A stretch of 64,000 nucleotides of DNA, taken from contig NZ_FNQJ01000019.1 in the NCBI RefSeq assembly GCF_900107605.1, positions 1-64,000 on the forward strand, in the 5' to 3' direction. The notes below the pieces were generated by a model. That model was not told where the DNA came from. It was given only the letters and a program-made list of their open reading frames with translations, and ran no database searches. Below are positions 10,553-21,897 of this stretch, piece by piece; within the stretch, counting starts at the first letter, position 1; each line of letters begins with the position of its first letter. This stretch comes from Acidovorax soli. GTDB taxonomy: Bacteria; Pseudomonadota; Gammaproteobacteria; Burkholderiales; Burkholderiaceae_C. Made by a program: the position numbers and the translations under genes.

Positions 10553-10556
<4 letters not shown>
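9675..10556 (-). CDS. dppC: ABC peptide importer permease (DppC-like)
   Basis: Inner-membrane permease, 293 residues, with an N-terminal membrane helix (residues about 32-52), the OppC-type N-terminal domain (WLGTDAFGRDVASLLLVGAR) and the binding-protein-dependent transport region. The EAA-type loop is around RACGKGSVRITLEHVLPNI. ATG at 10556 overlaps the stop of the other permease gene by four bases. Confidence 0.94.
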
Positions 10557-11987
<1,431 letters not shown>

Positions 11988-11988
11988 G

Positions 11989-12050
11989 GGTTTAGTGCCT
12001 CTGGCACTTGTCCATTCAGTGCCAGGCGCTATAAAAATAGTAGTTCCCGA
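11989..12050 (-). repeat. R1 dispersed two-hairpin repeat, copy 4
   Basis: On the minus strand the copy reads CTACTATTTTTATAGCGCC, then ATGGACAAGTGCCAGAGGC, a close match to the family including the ATGGACAAG middle. It fills the short spacer between the convergent ferredoxin and pth genes. Confidence 0.75.
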
Positions 12051-12071
12051 GGGTGCAGCCGCTGCGGAATG

Positions 12072-12680
12072 TCACTGGCCTTCGGGGCGCGGCGGCTTGG
12101 GACGCGGGGGTTTGGTGGTATGGACCAGCAGCGTGGCTTTTTCCATGTCGCCCGCCAGCATGGCGGCATGGGCCTTGAGCGAATGCTGGATGCTGTCCTC
12201 GATCAGGGTGCGCTGGTCGGGCGAGGGTTTTTTCAGCACCCAGTTGGCCACTTCGGCCTTGACGCCTGGATGGCCGATGCCGATGCGCAGGCGCCAGTAA
12301 TCGGGTGAACCGAGTTGGGCATGGATGTCCCGCAGTCCGTTGTGCCCGGCATGGCTGCCACCGCGCTTGAGCTTCACCTGGCCGGGCGCAATGTCCAGTT
12401 CATCGTGCGCCACCAGGATTTCCTCGGGCTGGATCTTGAAGAACCGCGCCAGCGAGGCCACCGATTTCCCTGACAGGTTCATGAAGGTCTGGGGCTGCAA
12501 CAGCCAGACACTCTGGCCATGCACGCTGGTGCGGGCCACCAGGCCGTGGTAGCTGCGCTCGGGCACCAGCGTGGCCTTGAGTTCGCGCGCCAGTGCATCT
12601 ATCCACCAGAACCCCGCGTTGTGGCGGGTGGCCTCGTAGTCGGGCCCCGGGTTGCCCAGGCCCACAAACAGTTTGATCAT
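12072..12680 (-). CDS. pth: Peptidyl-tRNA hydrolase
   Basis: Pth frees tRNA from peptidyl-tRNAs that drop off ribosomes. The 202-residue protein starts [12 protein letters not shown] and has the catalytic histidine in ATRHNAGFW, the MNLSGKSV asparagine motif, HDELDIAPG with the catalytic aspartate, and [13 protein letters not shown] Pro/Lys tail ([11 protein letters not shown]) extends the C-terminus. It follows rplY after about 100 bases, the usual order in these bacteria. Confidence 0.97.
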   Translation of the reverse strand: MIKLFVGLGNPGPDYEATRHNAGFWWIDALARELKATLVPERSYHGLVARTSVHGQSVWLLQPQTFMNLSGKSVASLARFFKIQPEEILVAHDELDIAPGQVKLKRGGSHAGHNGLRDIHAQLGSPDYWRLRIGIGHPGVKAEVANWVLKKPSPDQRTLIEDSIQHSLKAHAAMLAGDMEKATLLVHTTKPPRPKPPRPEGQ

Positions 12681-12709
12681 GTGCGCAATTATCGGTAGCT
12701 ACCAATGAA

Positions 12710-12733
12710 AACGGCCCACACAGGTGGGCCGTT
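12710..12733 (-). terminator. Hairpin between rplY and pth, possible terminator or attenuator
   Basis: A perfect 10-bp stem, AACGGCCCAC and GTGGGCCGTT, with a 4-base loop. In the minus direction it is followed by only four T residues, so termination would be partial. It may lower pth expression relative to rplY. Confidence 0.5.
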
Positions 12734-12779
12734 GGATGCGGCGCTGCCGAGGCAGGCCGCAGAGACCGGTGCGCCGGTC

Positions 12780-13418
12780 TTATTTCTTGCCCTTGCCCTT
12801 GCCCTTGGCATCGGCGGCAGGTGCTGCGTCGGCAGCAGGTGCAGCCACTTCCACCACGGGGTTGGCCACGGAAACCAGCACGGGGTTGTTGTTCTGGCCG
12901 CCACGGATCACGGCGTTCACGCCCTTGGGCAGCTTGATGTCCTTGAGGTGCAGGGAAACACCCTTCTTCAGCGTGCTCAGGTCCACGGCAATGAACTCTG
13001 GCAGGTCCGAAGGCATGCAGGTCACGTCGAGTTCGTTCACGATGGGGTTCACCAGGCACTTGTCCACCTTGACTGCGTCGGATTCTTCGGCGCCGCTGTA
13101 GTGCAGTGGCACCTTCATGTGCAGCTTGGTCTTTTCGTCCACGCGCTGGAAGTCGATGTGCAGCACCAGTTGCTTGTAGGGGTGGTATTGCACGTCACGC
13201 AGCAGCACCTTGGAGGTGGTGCCGGCCAGTTCCATGTCCAGCACGCTGGAGTGGAAGGCTTCCTTCTTGAGGGCGTGCCACAGTGCGTTGTGGTCGATCT
13301 CGATGAGTTGAGGTTCGGCGGAACCGCCATACACGATGCCAGGCGTCTTGCCCGAATTGCGCAGACGGCGGCTCGCACCCGTACCCTGCTTGGCGCGCTC
13401 AAAAGCGACGAAGTTCAT
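12780..13418 (-). CDS. rplY: 50S ribosomal protein L25/general stress protein Ctc
   Basis: A 212-residue long-form L25 that binds 5S rRNA. It has an N-terminal L25 domain (about residues 1-95; [25 protein letters not shown]) and a C-terminal TL5/CTC beta domain, followed by an Ala/Pro tail ending in GKGKGKK. A TAGCTCCTGAA-like stretch read on the plus strand gives an AGGAG site just before the ATG at 13418. It lies between prs and pth in the conserved order. Confidence 0.97.
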   Translation of the reverse strand: MNFVAFERAKQGTGASRRLRNSGKTPGIVYGGSAEPQLIEIDHNALWHALKKEAFHSSVLDMELAGTTSKVLLRDVQYHPYKQLVLHIDFQRVDEKTKLHMKVPLHYSGAEESDAVKVDKCLVNPIVNELDVTCMPSDLPEFIAVDLSTLKKGVSLHLKDIKLPKGVNAVIRGGQNNNPVLVSVANPVVEVAAPAADAAPAADAKGKGKGKK

Positions 13419-13520
13419 AGTTAGCTCCTGAAAAGGGACGACCGCGACCAGTCATTCCCTGTTGAAAAAAGGCTTGTTGCGCCCGGATGGCGGCAAGCCC
13501 ACAACAATGCCCCCGAACAG

Positions 13521-13544
13521 GCAAGCCTCCCGAGGGAGGCTTGC
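13521..13544 (-). terminator. Hairpin between prs and rplY
   Basis: A perfect 10-bp stem (GCAAGCCTCC/GGAGGCTTGC) with loop CGAG. A second smaller palindrome, GCCTC-GCGA-GAGGC, lies nearby at about 13574-13587. No T-run follows on the minus strand, so a processing signal or attenuator is as likely as a terminator. Confidence 0.4.
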
Positions 13545-13597
13545 AAGCATCTGAACCGGCGACAACCACCATGCCTCGCGAGAGGCGGGGCCGACGC

Positions 13598-14572
13598 TCA
13601 GAAAAGATTCTCTTGGTCCGAGAACAAACTCATCACCGACTCACCCTTGGCGATGCGCTGGATCGTCTCGGCGATCAGCGGAGCCACGGAGAGCTGGCGG
13701 ATTTTGGTGCATCCCTTGGCGTTATCGTTCAAAGGGATGGTATTGGTCACCACCACTTCGTCGAGGGCAGAGCCCTGGGCGATGCGTTCAATGGCGGGGC
13801 CCGAGAAAATGGGATGGGTGCAGTAGGCATACACCTTCTTGGCACCACGCTCCTTGAGTACCTCGGCGGCCTTCACCAAGGTGCCGGCGGTGTCGATCAT
13901 GTCATCCATGATCACGCAGTTGCGGCCTTCGATCTCGCCGATCACATGCATCACTTCGGACACGTTGGCCTTGGGGCGACGCTTGTCGATGATGGCCAGG
14001 TCGCAGCCGAGCTGCTTGGCAAGGGCCCGGGCGCGCACCACTCCGCCCACATCGGGCGAAACGACGATCAGGTCTTCGTAGTTCTTCTGGCGCAGATCGC
14101 CCAGCAGAACGGGCGACGCGTAGATGTTGTCGACGGGAATGTCGAAGAAGCCCTGGATCTGGTCGGCATGCAGGTCCATGGTCAGCACACGGGCCACGCC
14201 TACGGCCTGCAGCATGTTGGCGACCACCTTGGCAGAGATCGGAACCCGGCTGGAGCGGGGACGGCGATCCTGGCGGGCATAGCCGAAGTAGGGGATCACG
14301 GCGCTGATGCGCTCTGCGGAGGCGCGTTTGAGCGCATCCACCATGATCAGCAGCTCCATGAGGTTTTCGTTGGTGGGTGCGCAGGTGGACTGCACCACGA
14401 AAACGTCGCGGGCCCGCACGTTCTGTTTGATTTCGACGGTGACTTCGCCGTCGGAGAAGCGACCCACATCCGCAGCACCCAGAGTGGTGCCAAGGTGTTG
14501 GGCAATTTCAGCTGCCATGCCAGGATTGGCATTGCCGGTGAAAACCATGAAGTCGGGTTGGTTGGCTTGCAT
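13598..14572 (-). CDS. prs: Ribose-phosphate pyrophosphokinase
   Basis: Prs makes phosphoribosyl pyrophosphate from ribose 5-phosphate and ATP for nucleotide, His and Trp synthesis. The 324-residue protein shows the [16 protein letters not shown] region, the PRPP synthase signature around [17 protein letters not shown], and the PRPP-binding loop [13 protein letters not shown]. The frame is open upstream through the tRNA-Gln gene, but ATG at 14572 matches the family start (MVFTGNANP follows at once). Confidence 0.97.
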   Translation of the reverse strand: MQANQPDFMVFTGNANPGMAAEIAQHLGTTLGAADVGRFSDGEVTVEIKQNVRARDVFVVQSTCAPTNENLMELLIMVDALKRASAERISAVIPYFGYARQDRRPRSSRVPISAKVVANMLQAVGVARVLTMDLHADQIQGFFDIPVDNIYASPVLLGDLRQKNYEDLIVVSPDVGGVVRARALAKQLGCDLAIIDKRRPKANVSEVMHVIGEIEGRNCVIMDDMIDTAGTLVKAAEVLKERGAKKVYAYCTHPIFSGPAIERIAQGSALDEVVVTNTIPLNDNAKGCTKIRQLSVAPLIAETIQRIAKGESVMSLFSDQENLF

Positions 14573-14618
14573 AGCGTCCCAGCAGTCTGAAAAAAGAGCC
14601 CGTACGCGAAAAGAAATT

Positions 14619-14695
14619 TGGCAGGGGAGAAAGGATTCGAACCTTTGCATGCCGGAATCAAAATCCGGTGCCTTAACCAGCTTGGCGACTCCCCT
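14619..14695 (-). tRNA. tRNA-Gln (TTG)
   Basis: A 77-base tRNA including encoded CCA. The acceptor stem AGGGGAG pairs with CTCCCCT, and the anticodon stem CCGGA/TCCGG encloses loop TTTTGAT with anticodon TTG. The T-arm has GGTTCGAATCC. It lies between ispE and prs, a common arrangement in Burkholderiales. Confidence 0.95.
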
Positions 14696-14717
14696 ACACA
14701 GGTCCACTGCAAAGCAG

Positions 14718-15581
14718 TCAACCTTCATTCTTGCCTGAAGCCCATCCTGCCAGAGGATGAACCATCAGATTTTCACATGTCCTGACCTGCCAGCCACTGG
14801 GGGCGTTTTGCAGATCAACAGCATGCGATATTTGTGCAAACACTGCACTGCCTGAACCGGTCATTCGCCCTTGCAAACCGCGTGATTCGAGCCACTGGAG
14901 GGCTTGGGTCACTTCGGGGCACAAGGCCTGGGCAACTGGTTGCAAGTCATTACAACCGAAATTGTAGTGTGCTGCAGCAAAGCCTAAGATTGTAGCACTA
15001 TCTGAATCACGTTTCAGATCGGGAGCAGAAAAAATTGATTTCGTTTCCAGACCCGCCTCGGGCTTCACTACTGCAAAGCTCGCTTGCGGTAGTTGACTTG
15101 CCTTCTCAAGCGGCGTGATTATCTCACCAATTCCCTCTACCCAGGCGTTGCGGCCGCGCAAAAAAAATGGCACGTCGGCGCCCAGTTTCAATCCGATCGC
15201 TTCCAGCGCGGTGAGGGGCAGGTTGAGTTTCCAGAGGCGGTTGAGGGCCAGCAGCGTGGAGGCCGCGTCTGACGAGCCGCCACCCATGCCCGCCTGCGCA
15301 GGGACTCTTTTCTGCACACCGATGTGAATACCCAGGGGGCAGGTGGTGGCTGTTTGCAGGGCCTGTGCTGCGCGTACGGTCAGGTCGATGTCGGGAAGCG
15401 GAGGGCCAAGGTCCTCGCGGGTGATGCGGCCATCATTGCGCAACTCGAAATGCAGGGTATCGCACCAGTCGATCAACATGAAGACGGACTGCATCAGGTG
15501 GTAGCCGTCAGTTCGTCGGCCCGTGATATGCAGGAAGAGGTTGAGCTTGGCCGGAGCCGGCACGTCGTACAGGGCGAGCAT
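14718..15581 (-). CDS. ispE: 4-diphosphocytidyl-2-C-methyl-D-erythritol kinase
   Basis: IspE is the GHMP kinase that phosphorylates CDP-methylerythritol in the non-mevalonate isoprenoid pathway. The 287-residue protein has the N-terminal [12 protein letters not shown] lysine motif, the ATP loop [14 protein letters not shown], the catalytic aspartate in GADVPFF and a late [12 protein letters not shown] motif. Its ATG lies 9 bases after lolB, so they form one unit. ispH is also in this window, about 33 kb away. Confidence 0.97.
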   Translation of the reverse strand: MLALYDVPAPAKLNLFLHITGRRTDGYHLMQSVFMLIDWCDTLHFELRNDGRITREDLGPPLPDIDLTVRAAQALQTATTCPLGIHIGVQKRVPAQAGMGGGSSDAASTLLALNRLWKLNLPLTALEAIGLKLGADVPFFLRGRNAWVEGIGEIITPLEKASQLPQASFAVVKPEAGLETKSIFSAPDLKRDSDSATILGFAAAHYNFGCNDLQPVAQALCPEVTQALQWLESRGLQGRMTGSGSAVFAQISHAVDLQNAPSGWQVRTCENLMVHPLAGWASGKNEG

Positions 15582-15590
15582 GAAGTGGTA

Positions 15591-16127
15591 TCAGCGGGTC
15601 AGGATGATTCGCAATGTGGCCTGTGGCGTCGGCGTGTGGCGTTGCGCCACCAACCGCCCGGCGGAGATGGCCGACAGATCGACCTGCCAGCCAACGGCAT
15701 CCACATGGGTGCCTTCGAGCCAGTTGAACAGTGCCGCGACCGGAATATCCGTGCCCAGCACATCCCGCAGCAGGGCATCCAATGATTCGGACTCCCGGGT
15801 GTTTTGGCCCGTGGTGATCTCTGCGTGGCTGGCATTCCACTGGATCCGTGCGAGGGTGTTGCCAAGAGGGTTGAACAAGACGAATTGGCCTTGCTGCGCC
15901 GATCCGGAGAGCTCAAAAGATGCAGAAAAAGACTGCGACGCCGTTTCTTCCACTTGCAATGCCAGGCGTCCTGTCCACGGGGCGCGATAGGGGCTTTCTG
16001 GTGTGGCCGGCGGATGGGCGCAGCCGGCCAGCAGCAGAACAAAAACCGCGAGCAAGGAAGCAAACCAGTGGGGCAGCCTTTGGGTTGCGCCTTGCGGCTG
16101 CAGACCCTGTGGCGTGGCATGCGGCAT
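15591..16127 (-). CDS. lolB: Outer-membrane lipoprotein LolB
   Basis: LolB accepts lipoproteins from LolA and inserts them into the outer membrane. The 178-residue protein has a signal peptide and lipobox LLAGC at about residues 32-36, then a beta-rich domain (WTGRLALQVEE, FNPLGNTLARIQWN, ALFNWLEG). It overlaps the TPR gene stop by one base (TGATG) and precedes ispE, the conserved lolB-ispE order. Confidence 0.92.
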   Translation of the reverse strand: MPHATPQGLQPQGATQRLPHWFASLLAVFVLLLAGCAHPPATPESPYRAPWTGRLALQVEETASQSFSASFELSGSAQQGQFVLFNPLGNTLARIQWNASHAEITTGQNTRESESLDALLRDVLGTDIPVAALFNWLEGTHVDAVGWQVDLSAISAGRLVAQRHTPTPQATLRIILTR

Positions 16128-17905
16128 CAGGGCATGGCTCCCAGTCGTTTCAGGGTGTCTTTGAGTGTTTCGTTGTCTGGGTTCAGGCGCAAGCCTTCGC
16201 GCCAGACACTGGAGGCCTGTGCCCGGTTTCCGGTGCTCCAGAGGACTTCACCAAGGTGCGCTGCAATTTCAGCATCGGGCCGGGCCTTGAAGGCGATCGA
16301 TAACAGGCGCAAGGCCTCGGCGCTGTTGCCGAGGCGAAATTCGACCCAGCCCAGGCTGTCTGTGATGAAGGGATCGCCAGGCGCGTATTCCAGTGCCTTG
16401 GAGATCAGGCCTTTGGCTTCTTCCAGGCGCAAGCCCCGTTCTGCGAGGGAGTATCCCAAGGCGTTGTAGGCGTGGTGGTAATCGGGCTTCCGTTCAATCA
16501 GCTGTCGCAGCAACTGCTCCATCATGGCCGGATCGCCTGATTTTTCGGCCAGCATGGCCTGGTCGTAAACCAGTTCATTGTCTTCCGGGTCCTGGGCTAC
16601 CAGTTCCACCTGGACGGCCAAAGCCTCCTTGTACAAGCGCATTTCCTGTAGCAGCTGCACCTCTGCCTGCAGTTTCATGCGGGCATGGCTGGGGGTATTT
16701 CCTGGCAGACCGCGCAGCAGGGCGCGTGCCTGAGGAAGTTTGCCCTGTTGTGCAAGCAGGGATGCGCGGCGGCGTTGTGCGCTGAGCATCTCTTCCGAGT
16801 TTTCGATGCGCCCGAGCCAGGATTCGGCCGCGGCGTAGTCTTTGTTCTTCTCGGCAATTTGTGCCGAGAGAAGGTAGGCCTGGGTCAGCCCACGCCGCTG
16901 CAGATCCGGGTCTGAAGTGGCGGCATTTGTCAGCTCCATGTAGCGTTGCAGTGATTTTTCCGCATTGCGTAGCCGGTTGTCCTGAAATTGCAGCGTGGCA
17001 AGGGCAAGCCATGCTTCCCGCAGATCCGGTTTGTCGCGCGTCACTGTCTCCAGTTGTTGGCGTGCGGCTGGGTAGCGTTGCTGGCCCAGCAGGACGCGGG
17101 CATATGCCGTGCGCAGGTCCGGGTCGGGGTGTTTGGCAAGGTGGGTGGTGACCAGCAACTCTGCTTCTGTCACTCCCTCTTCCATCAGCTCCAGGACCAG
17201 CGGCATGGCAACCGTGTTGGCTCCGTCGAGCGTCAGTGCCTGGCGAGCCGCATCCAGGGCGCTCGCCTTGTTGCCGGCCGCCAGGCGCATGCGGCCCAGT
17301 GCGGTCCACGCTGCAGGACCTGTGGCGGGGTGCAGAAGTTCATCGGTGAGCGCCCGCTCCACTACATTTGCCGCCAGTGACTTGTCGCTGGCGCGGCCAT
17401 ACATCTGGGGCAGGGCGGACAGGGCCTCGGCTTTGGAGGCGGCGGGCATTTGCGCCAACTCCTGTCGCAGCAGTTCCGGGGTCTCGCCGATGCGGTTGAG
17501 TGCAATGAGAATCTGCAACGTGTAGCGGTTGGCTTCTCGCGATTGGGGCTGCGCCTCTTTCCATGCCCGTGCCGCTGCCAAGGCGTAGTCGCCAGACCGG
17601 GCTTGCAGGGCAATATCGGCGGCACGCCGATACAAGGCGCTGTCTCCGCTGCGCCGCGCCGCTTCCAGCATCAGCGAGTAACCCGCTCCGGGATCTCCGG
17701 ACTGGGTGGTCAGCTCGCCCAGAAAAATTTCATAGAAAAGCTCGGCATCGAGCTGTGCGCTGGGAATGTGCGGGGGGGCAACATCAGCGCTGCTCGGTTG
17801 TCCCCCGGACTGCGTCCATCCCGTGGTGGCTGTTGCCAGCAGAGCGGCGGTGAGGAGGGCTGTTCGAAAGCGATGAGAGGGCACCATCGGGTCATAATAA
17901 TCCAT
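16127..17905 (-). CDS. Tetratricopeptide-repeat protein, exported
   Basis: A roughly 592-residue protein with an N-terminal signal peptide ([20 protein letters not shown]) and TPR helices over most of its length; clear repeats lie at about 440-590 ([31 protein letters not shown]). Such proteins upstream of lolB are thought to be envelope scaffolds, but no function is shown here. Start choice is uncertain: ATG 17905, ATG 17887 (right before the signal peptide) or TTG 17914. It is divergent from mutM with only 29 bases between the starts, so their promoters must overlap coding DNA. Confidence 0.85.
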   Translation of the reverse strand: MDYYDPMVPSHRFRTALLTAALLATATTGWTQSGGQPSSADVAPPHIPSAQLDAELFYEIFLGELTTQSGDPGAGYSLMLEAARRSGDSALYRRAADIALQARSGDYALAAARAWKEAQPQSREANRYTLQILIALNRIGETPELLRQELAQMPAASKAEALSALPQMYGRASDKSLAANVVERALTDELLHPATGPAAWTALGRMRLAAGNKASALDAARQALTLDGANTVAMPLVLELMEEGVTEAELLVTTHLAKHPDPDLRTAYARVLLGQQRYPAARQQLETVTRDKPDLREAWLALATLQFQDNRLRNAEKSLQRYMELTNAATSDPDLQRRGLTQAYLLSAQIAEKNKDYAAAESWLGRIENSEEMLSAQRRRASLLAQQGKLPQARALLRGLPGNTPSHARMKLQAEVQLLQEMRLYKEALAVQVELVAQDPEDNELVYDQAMLAEKSGDPAMMEQLLRQLIERKPDYHHAYNALGYSLAERGLRLEEAKGLISKALEYAPGDPFITDSLGWVEFRLGNSAEALRLLSIAFKARPDAEIAAHLGEVLWSTGNRAQASSVWREGLRLNPDNETLKDTLKRLGAMP

Positions 17906-17934
17906 GCTCTTCAACCTGTTTGCAAGGCGGCGGC

Positions 17935-18750
17935 ATGCCTGAGTTACCCGAGGTGGAAGTCACCCGCCGCAGTTTTGCGCAGGCCATTGCCGGGGCTCGG
18001 ATCGAGTCGGTTCGGGTGGGCAAGCCATTGCGGTGGCCGTTGGGGTGTGCGCCGCAATCGCTGGTGGGGCGCAAGGTGCTTTCGATACGCCGAAGGGGCA
18101 AATATTTGCTGGTGGATCTGGATTCCGGCCTGCTGCTGCTGCATCTGGGCATGTCTGGAAGCCTGCGCTTCAGCCCTGATCTGCCCCCGCCGGGCGCGCA
18201 CGATCATTTCGACGTGATGACCTCCCAGGGGACGCTGCGCTTGCATGATCCCAGGCGTTTTGGTGCCGTGGTGTATGCGGCAGACGAGCAGGCTGCAGTT
18301 GCACAGAAATTGTTGGGCGGACTGGGGATGGAGCCGCTGTCTGACGTCTTTACCTACCCCGCCTTCGAGGCAGGGCTCAAGGCGAGTCGTGCGCCCATCA
18401 AGCAGGTGTTGCTGGCGGGGCGTCTGGTCGTGGGTGTGGGCAATATCTATGCGTCCGAGGTGTTGTACCTGGCGGGCATTCGTCCCACCGTGGCCGCGCA
18501 GCGCATAGGTCCGCAGAGGGCGCGCAGGCTTTTTGACGCCATCCGGACGGTGTTGGCGCGTGCGGTGGAACTTGGCGGCAGTACGCTGAAGGACTTTTCC
18601 AGCGCCGACGGGATGGCCGGGCATTTCCAGCACGAAGCGAATGTGTATGGGCGGGATGGCGCTCCCTGCCACCACTGTGGCAGCGCCATCCAGCTGCTTC
18701 GCCAGGGGCAGCGCAGCAGCTATTTTTGTCCTCGATGCCAACGCGCGTAA
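17935..18750 (+). CDS. mutM: Formamidopyrimidine-DNA glycosylase
   Basis: MutM removes 8-oxoguanine and formamidopyrimidines from DNA. The start is fixed by the N-terminal MPELPEVEV, since Pro2 is the catalytic nucleophile. The 271-residue protein ends with the expected zinc finger CHHC...CPRC. An in-frame ATG five codons upstream would bury the proline. It heads a plus-strand run with a dynamin-like GTPase and mutY, so the two 8-oxoG enzymes flank the GTPase. Confidence 0.98.
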   Translation: MPELPEVEVTRRSFAQAIAGARIESVRVGKPLRWPLGCAPQSLVGRKVLSIRRRGKYLLVDLDSGLLLLHLGMSGSLRFSPDLPPPGAHDHFDVMTSQGTLRLHDPRRFGAVVYAADEQAAVAQKLLGGLGMEPLSDVFTYPAFEAGLKASRAPIKQVLLAGRLVVGVGNIYASEVLYLAGIRPTVAAQRIGPQRARRLFDAIRTVLARAVELGGSTLKDFSSADGMAGHFQHEANVYGRDGAPCHHCGSAIQLLRQGQRSSYFCPRCQRA

Positions 18751-18855
18751 CGGGGCGGTGCTGACAGTCGGCACATAGAGCGCATCCAAGACACCGTCAA
18801 TGCTATATTTTGCGAATATCTACGCATAGACCGTGCATTGCACTCCGGGAGCAAA

Positions 18856-20817
18856 GTGGGACCATCATTCAACGAGCAGTTCGACGAGCACGGCCTCTGG
18901 CGGCGTGAGTTTGCGCACCAGATTCGCCGTCTGTCCGAGTGGATGTCTGATCACGAGCTCATGGATGCTGCGGTTCAGGAGCGGCTGAATCGCCTGGAAG
19001 CACAGGTGCGCAGCGATAAGGTGACGGTGGCTTTTGTTGCGGAGTTCTCGCGTGGCAAATCAGAGCTGATCAACGCCATCTTCTTTGCCGGCTATGGCCG
19101 TCGCATCATGCCTGCCAGCGCCGGCCGCACGACGATGTGCCCCACGGAATTAGGCTATGACGCTTCGGTGGCACCCTGCCTTCGGCTGCTGCCAATCGAT
19201 ACCCGGTTGCAGCTGCAGGGCCTTGCCGAATGGCGGTTGAAACCCGATCGCTGGGTGGAAATTCCGCTGGATGTCAACAATGCCGACCAGATCGCCAAAG
19301 CGCTGGAGAAGGTGGCCGAGGTTCGAAAAGTTACGCTGGATAACGCACGGGCGCTTGGGTTCTGGCACGACGAGCTGGCAGATGACAACCCGGTGCCTGA
19401 TGCGGATGGCTTGGTGGAAGTGCCGATGTGGCGCCATGCCATCATCAATATCCCCCATCCCTTGCTGAAGCAAGGTTTGGTGATTCTGGACACCCCGGGA
19501 TTGAATGCGGTGGGCGCCGAGCCCGAGTTGACCGTCAATCTCATTCCGCAGGCCCATGCGGTGGTATTCATCTTGAGTGCAGACACGGGAGTTACCCGTT
19601 CGGACCTGGCGATCTGGCGAGAGCACCTGGCGACGTCTGCTGAAAGCCTGGAAGCACGGCTGGTGGTTCTCAACAAGATTGACACCTTGTGGGACACCCT
19701 CAATTCGCCGCACGAAATCGTTGCGCAGATGAATCGGCAATGCGCGATCTCTGCGGAAATGCTGGGTGTGCCGCTGGCGCAGGTGGTGCCTGTTTCTGCA
19801 CAAAAGGGACTGCTGGCAAAGATCACCTGTGACGATCTTCTTCTCGAATCCAGCGGCCTGCCTTCATTGGAAGGGGCGCTTGCCAGGGGGATCATGGGCC
19901 GTCGCCAAGCCATCCTGCGTGCTGCCGTGGCAACGGGGGTGGCGGGTTTGCGTGCTGAAACTGCGCGTGTCATCAACATTCGTCGCAGGGATTTGGATGA
20001 TCAGATGGCCGAACTGCGAAGTCTCAGGGGCAAAAATGCCTCGGTGATCGCATCGATGCGCCACCGTGTTGAGCAGGAACAGCGCGAGTTTGATATGAGC
20101 GCTGCCAAGATTCAGGCGGTTCGTGTGGTGCATCTCAAGCTGTTGCGGGAGGTTTTTCATCAGTTGGGGGCGAAGTCCCTCAAGCTGGAGTTGACCGAGT
20201 TGGCGCAAATGCTCCAGCAAAAAGGGCTGAAGCTCGGTGTGCGCAAGATCTACATCCAGACCTTTGAAAAACTCAGGGGAACGATGGATAAAGCGCAAGC
20301 ATCCAGTATTGAAATACAGGCGATGCTAGGGGGCACGTTTCGCCAGTTGAATGCGGAATTCGGGTTTTCTTTGCAGGTGCCCCCCCCTCCGAAACTCGAA
20401 CACTTTGTCCAGGAACTCTCGCAGATTGAGCAGAGCCATCTGCAATACCTTGGGGTCGGCAATGTCCTGAAGCTGGCGCAGCCTGAATTCGCCGAGCGCC
20501 TGGTTCGTGCCTTGGCCATGCGTTTGCGCACGGTGTACGAGTCGGCGGCCAATGATCTGGAGTTGTGGAGCAAGTCTGCTACGGCTCAACTGGACGCCCA
20601 GTTGCGTGAGCGCCGTCGGAGTTTTACCAGACGCATAGAGGCGGTTGACCGGATTCAGCATGCCGCGACTGGCTTGGTGGAGCGAATTTCAGAGATCGAG
20701 GCGGGTGAAGAGGAACTCATTCAGCTGGAACGACGCTTGACCGAATTGACAGCCCAGTTGATAGCGTTGCCCGTCCTGGCAGAGGCCGCAGAACGCCCCG
20801 GGCTTATGCCTGCATGA
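18856..20817 (+). CDS. Dynamin-family GTPase
   Basis: A large bacterial dynamin-like GTPase, about 653 residues. The P-loop is in FVAEFSRGKSELINA (near residue 70), the G2-like threonines are in AGRTTMCPTE, G3 is LDTPGLNA and G4 is VLNKIDTLWD. The C-terminal half is helical, with stretches suited to coiled coil (RRRDLDDQMAEL; EELIQLERRLTELT). I choose GTG at 18856 because GGGAG lies 5 bases upstream; TTG at 18838 is the alternative. Its stop overlaps the mutY start (ATGA), so the pair is translationally coupled. Role unknown; membrane or nucleoid work is possible. Confidence 0.9.
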   Translation: MGPSFNEQFDEHGLWRREFAHQIRRLSEWMSDHELMDAAVQERLNRLEAQVRSDKVTVAFVAEFSRGKSELINAIFFAGYGRRIMPASAGRTTMCPTELGYDASVAPCLRLLPIDTRLQLQGLAEWRLKPDRWVEIPLDVNNADQIAKALEKVAEVRKVTLDNARALGFWHDELADDNPVPDADGLVEVPMWRHAIINIPHPLLKQGLVILDTPGLNAVGAEPELTVNLIPQAHAVVFILSADTGVTRSDLAIWREHLATSAESLEARLVVLNKIDTLWDTLNSPHEIVAQMNRQCAISAEMLGVPLAQVVPVSAQKGLLAKITCDDLLLESSGLPSLEGALARGIMGRRQAILRAAVATGVAGLRAETARVINIRRRDLDDQMAELRSLRGKNASVIASMRHRVEQEQREFDMSAAKIQAVRVVHLKLLREVFHQLGAKSLKLELTELAQMLQQKGLKLGVRKIYIQTFEKLRGTMDKAQASSIEIQAMLGGTFRQLNAEFGFSLQVPPPPKLEHFVQELSQIEQSHLQYLGVGNVLKLAQPEFAERLVRALAMRLRTVYESAANDLELWSKSATAQLDAQLRERRRSFTRRIEAVDRIQHAATGLVERISEIEAGEEELIQLERRLTELTAQLIALPVLAEAAERPGLMPA

Positions 20818-21866
20818 TTCTTTCGGAAACAGATGTCGCCACGCGGGTGGTTCGTTGGCAGGCAATCCATGGACGCAACCACCTGCCTTGGCAGCAGACA
20901 CGCGATCCCTATCGGGTCTGGCTGTCTGAAATCATGCTGCAACAAACCCAGGTCAGCACGGTGCTGGGCTATTACGCACGGTTTCTGGAGCGGTTTCCCG
21001 ATGTGAGCGCATTGGCCAGCGCGTCGCTGGATGAGGTCATGGCTCTGTGGAGTGGCCTCGGGTACTACAGCCGGGCACGCAATCTCCACCGCTGTGCGCA
21101 GACCGTTGTCAGCGAGCACGGTGGGGTTTTTCCCCGCAGTGCGCAGGTGCTGGCTACGCTGCCCGGAATTGGGCGCTCAACGGCCGGCGCGATTGCGGCT
21201 TTCTGTTTTGCGGAGCGCACGCCCATCCTGGACGCCAACGTGCGAAGGGTGCTGACACGCGTGCTGGGTTTTGATGAGGATCTGGCAGTCGCCCGGAATG
21301 AGCGGACATTGTGGGCACATGCGCAGGCCTTGTTGCCATCGGCGGACATCGATGCGGCGATGCCGCGCTATACCCAGGGTTTGATGGATTTGGGGGCCAG
21401 CTTGTGCATGCCTCGCAATCCCGCTTGTCCGCAATGCCCTTTGCAGACTTTGTGCGTTGCACATCGCGCCGGGGAGCCCGAACGGTATCCCGTGAGAACA
21501 CGCAAGCTCAAGCGCCGCTCAGAATCGTGGTGGCTCATGGTTCTGGAGGATCCTGCGGGGAAATTTTGGTTGTCTCGTCGCCCGTCGGCAGGCATATGGG
21601 CTGGCCTGTATTGCGTGCCAATCTTTCCTCTTCGGTCGGATGTGTCGGCATTTTTCGATGCAGCAGGGCGCCCCTCGGCAAAAACCATGGAGGAGAGGCC
21701 CCCCTTCCTTCATGTGCTGACCCATCGTGATCTGTACTTGCATCCTGTGATCGTGCGGCAATATGGGGAGACAACGCCAGACGATGGCGGAGGCTGGTTT
21801 ACTGCGGAACAGATCGCTGGCATGGGCCTTCCTGCCCCCGTTCGCAAGCTACTGGCCGGGCTGTAA
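20814..21866 (+). CDS. mutY: A/G-specific adenine glycosylase
   Basis: MutY removes adenine mispaired with 8-oxoguanine. The 350-residue protein has the catalytic glutamate in SEIMLQQTQV, the helix-hairpin-helix LPGIGRSTAGAIAAF, the catalytic aspartate in PILDANVRRV and the [4Fe-4S] cysteines in CMPRNPACPQCPLQTLC. The C-terminal NUDIX-like domain (about 230-350; WLSRRPSAGIWAGLYCVP) reads the 8-oxoG strand. Its start overlaps the GTPase stop by four bases. Confidence 0.98.
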   Translation: MILSETDVATRVVRWQAIHGRNHLPWQQTRDPYRVWLSEIMLQQTQVSTVLGYYARFLERFPDVSALASASLDEVMALWSGLGYYSRARNLHRCAQTVVSEHGGVFPRSAQVLATLPGIGRSTAGAIAAFCFAERTPILDANVRRVLTRVLGFDEDLAVARNERTLWAHAQALLPSADIDAAMPRYTQGLMDLGASLCMPRNPACPQCPLQTLCVAHRAGEPERYPVRTRKLKRRSESWWLMVLEDPAGKFWLSRRPSAGIWAGLYCVPIFPLRSDVSAFFDAAGRPSAKTMEERPPFLHVLTHRDLYLHPVIVRQYGETTPDDGGGWFTAEQIAGMGLPAPVRKLLAGL

Positions 21867-21897
21867 TTTCGGCAGGATGTCGCTGTGATACCCGTTT

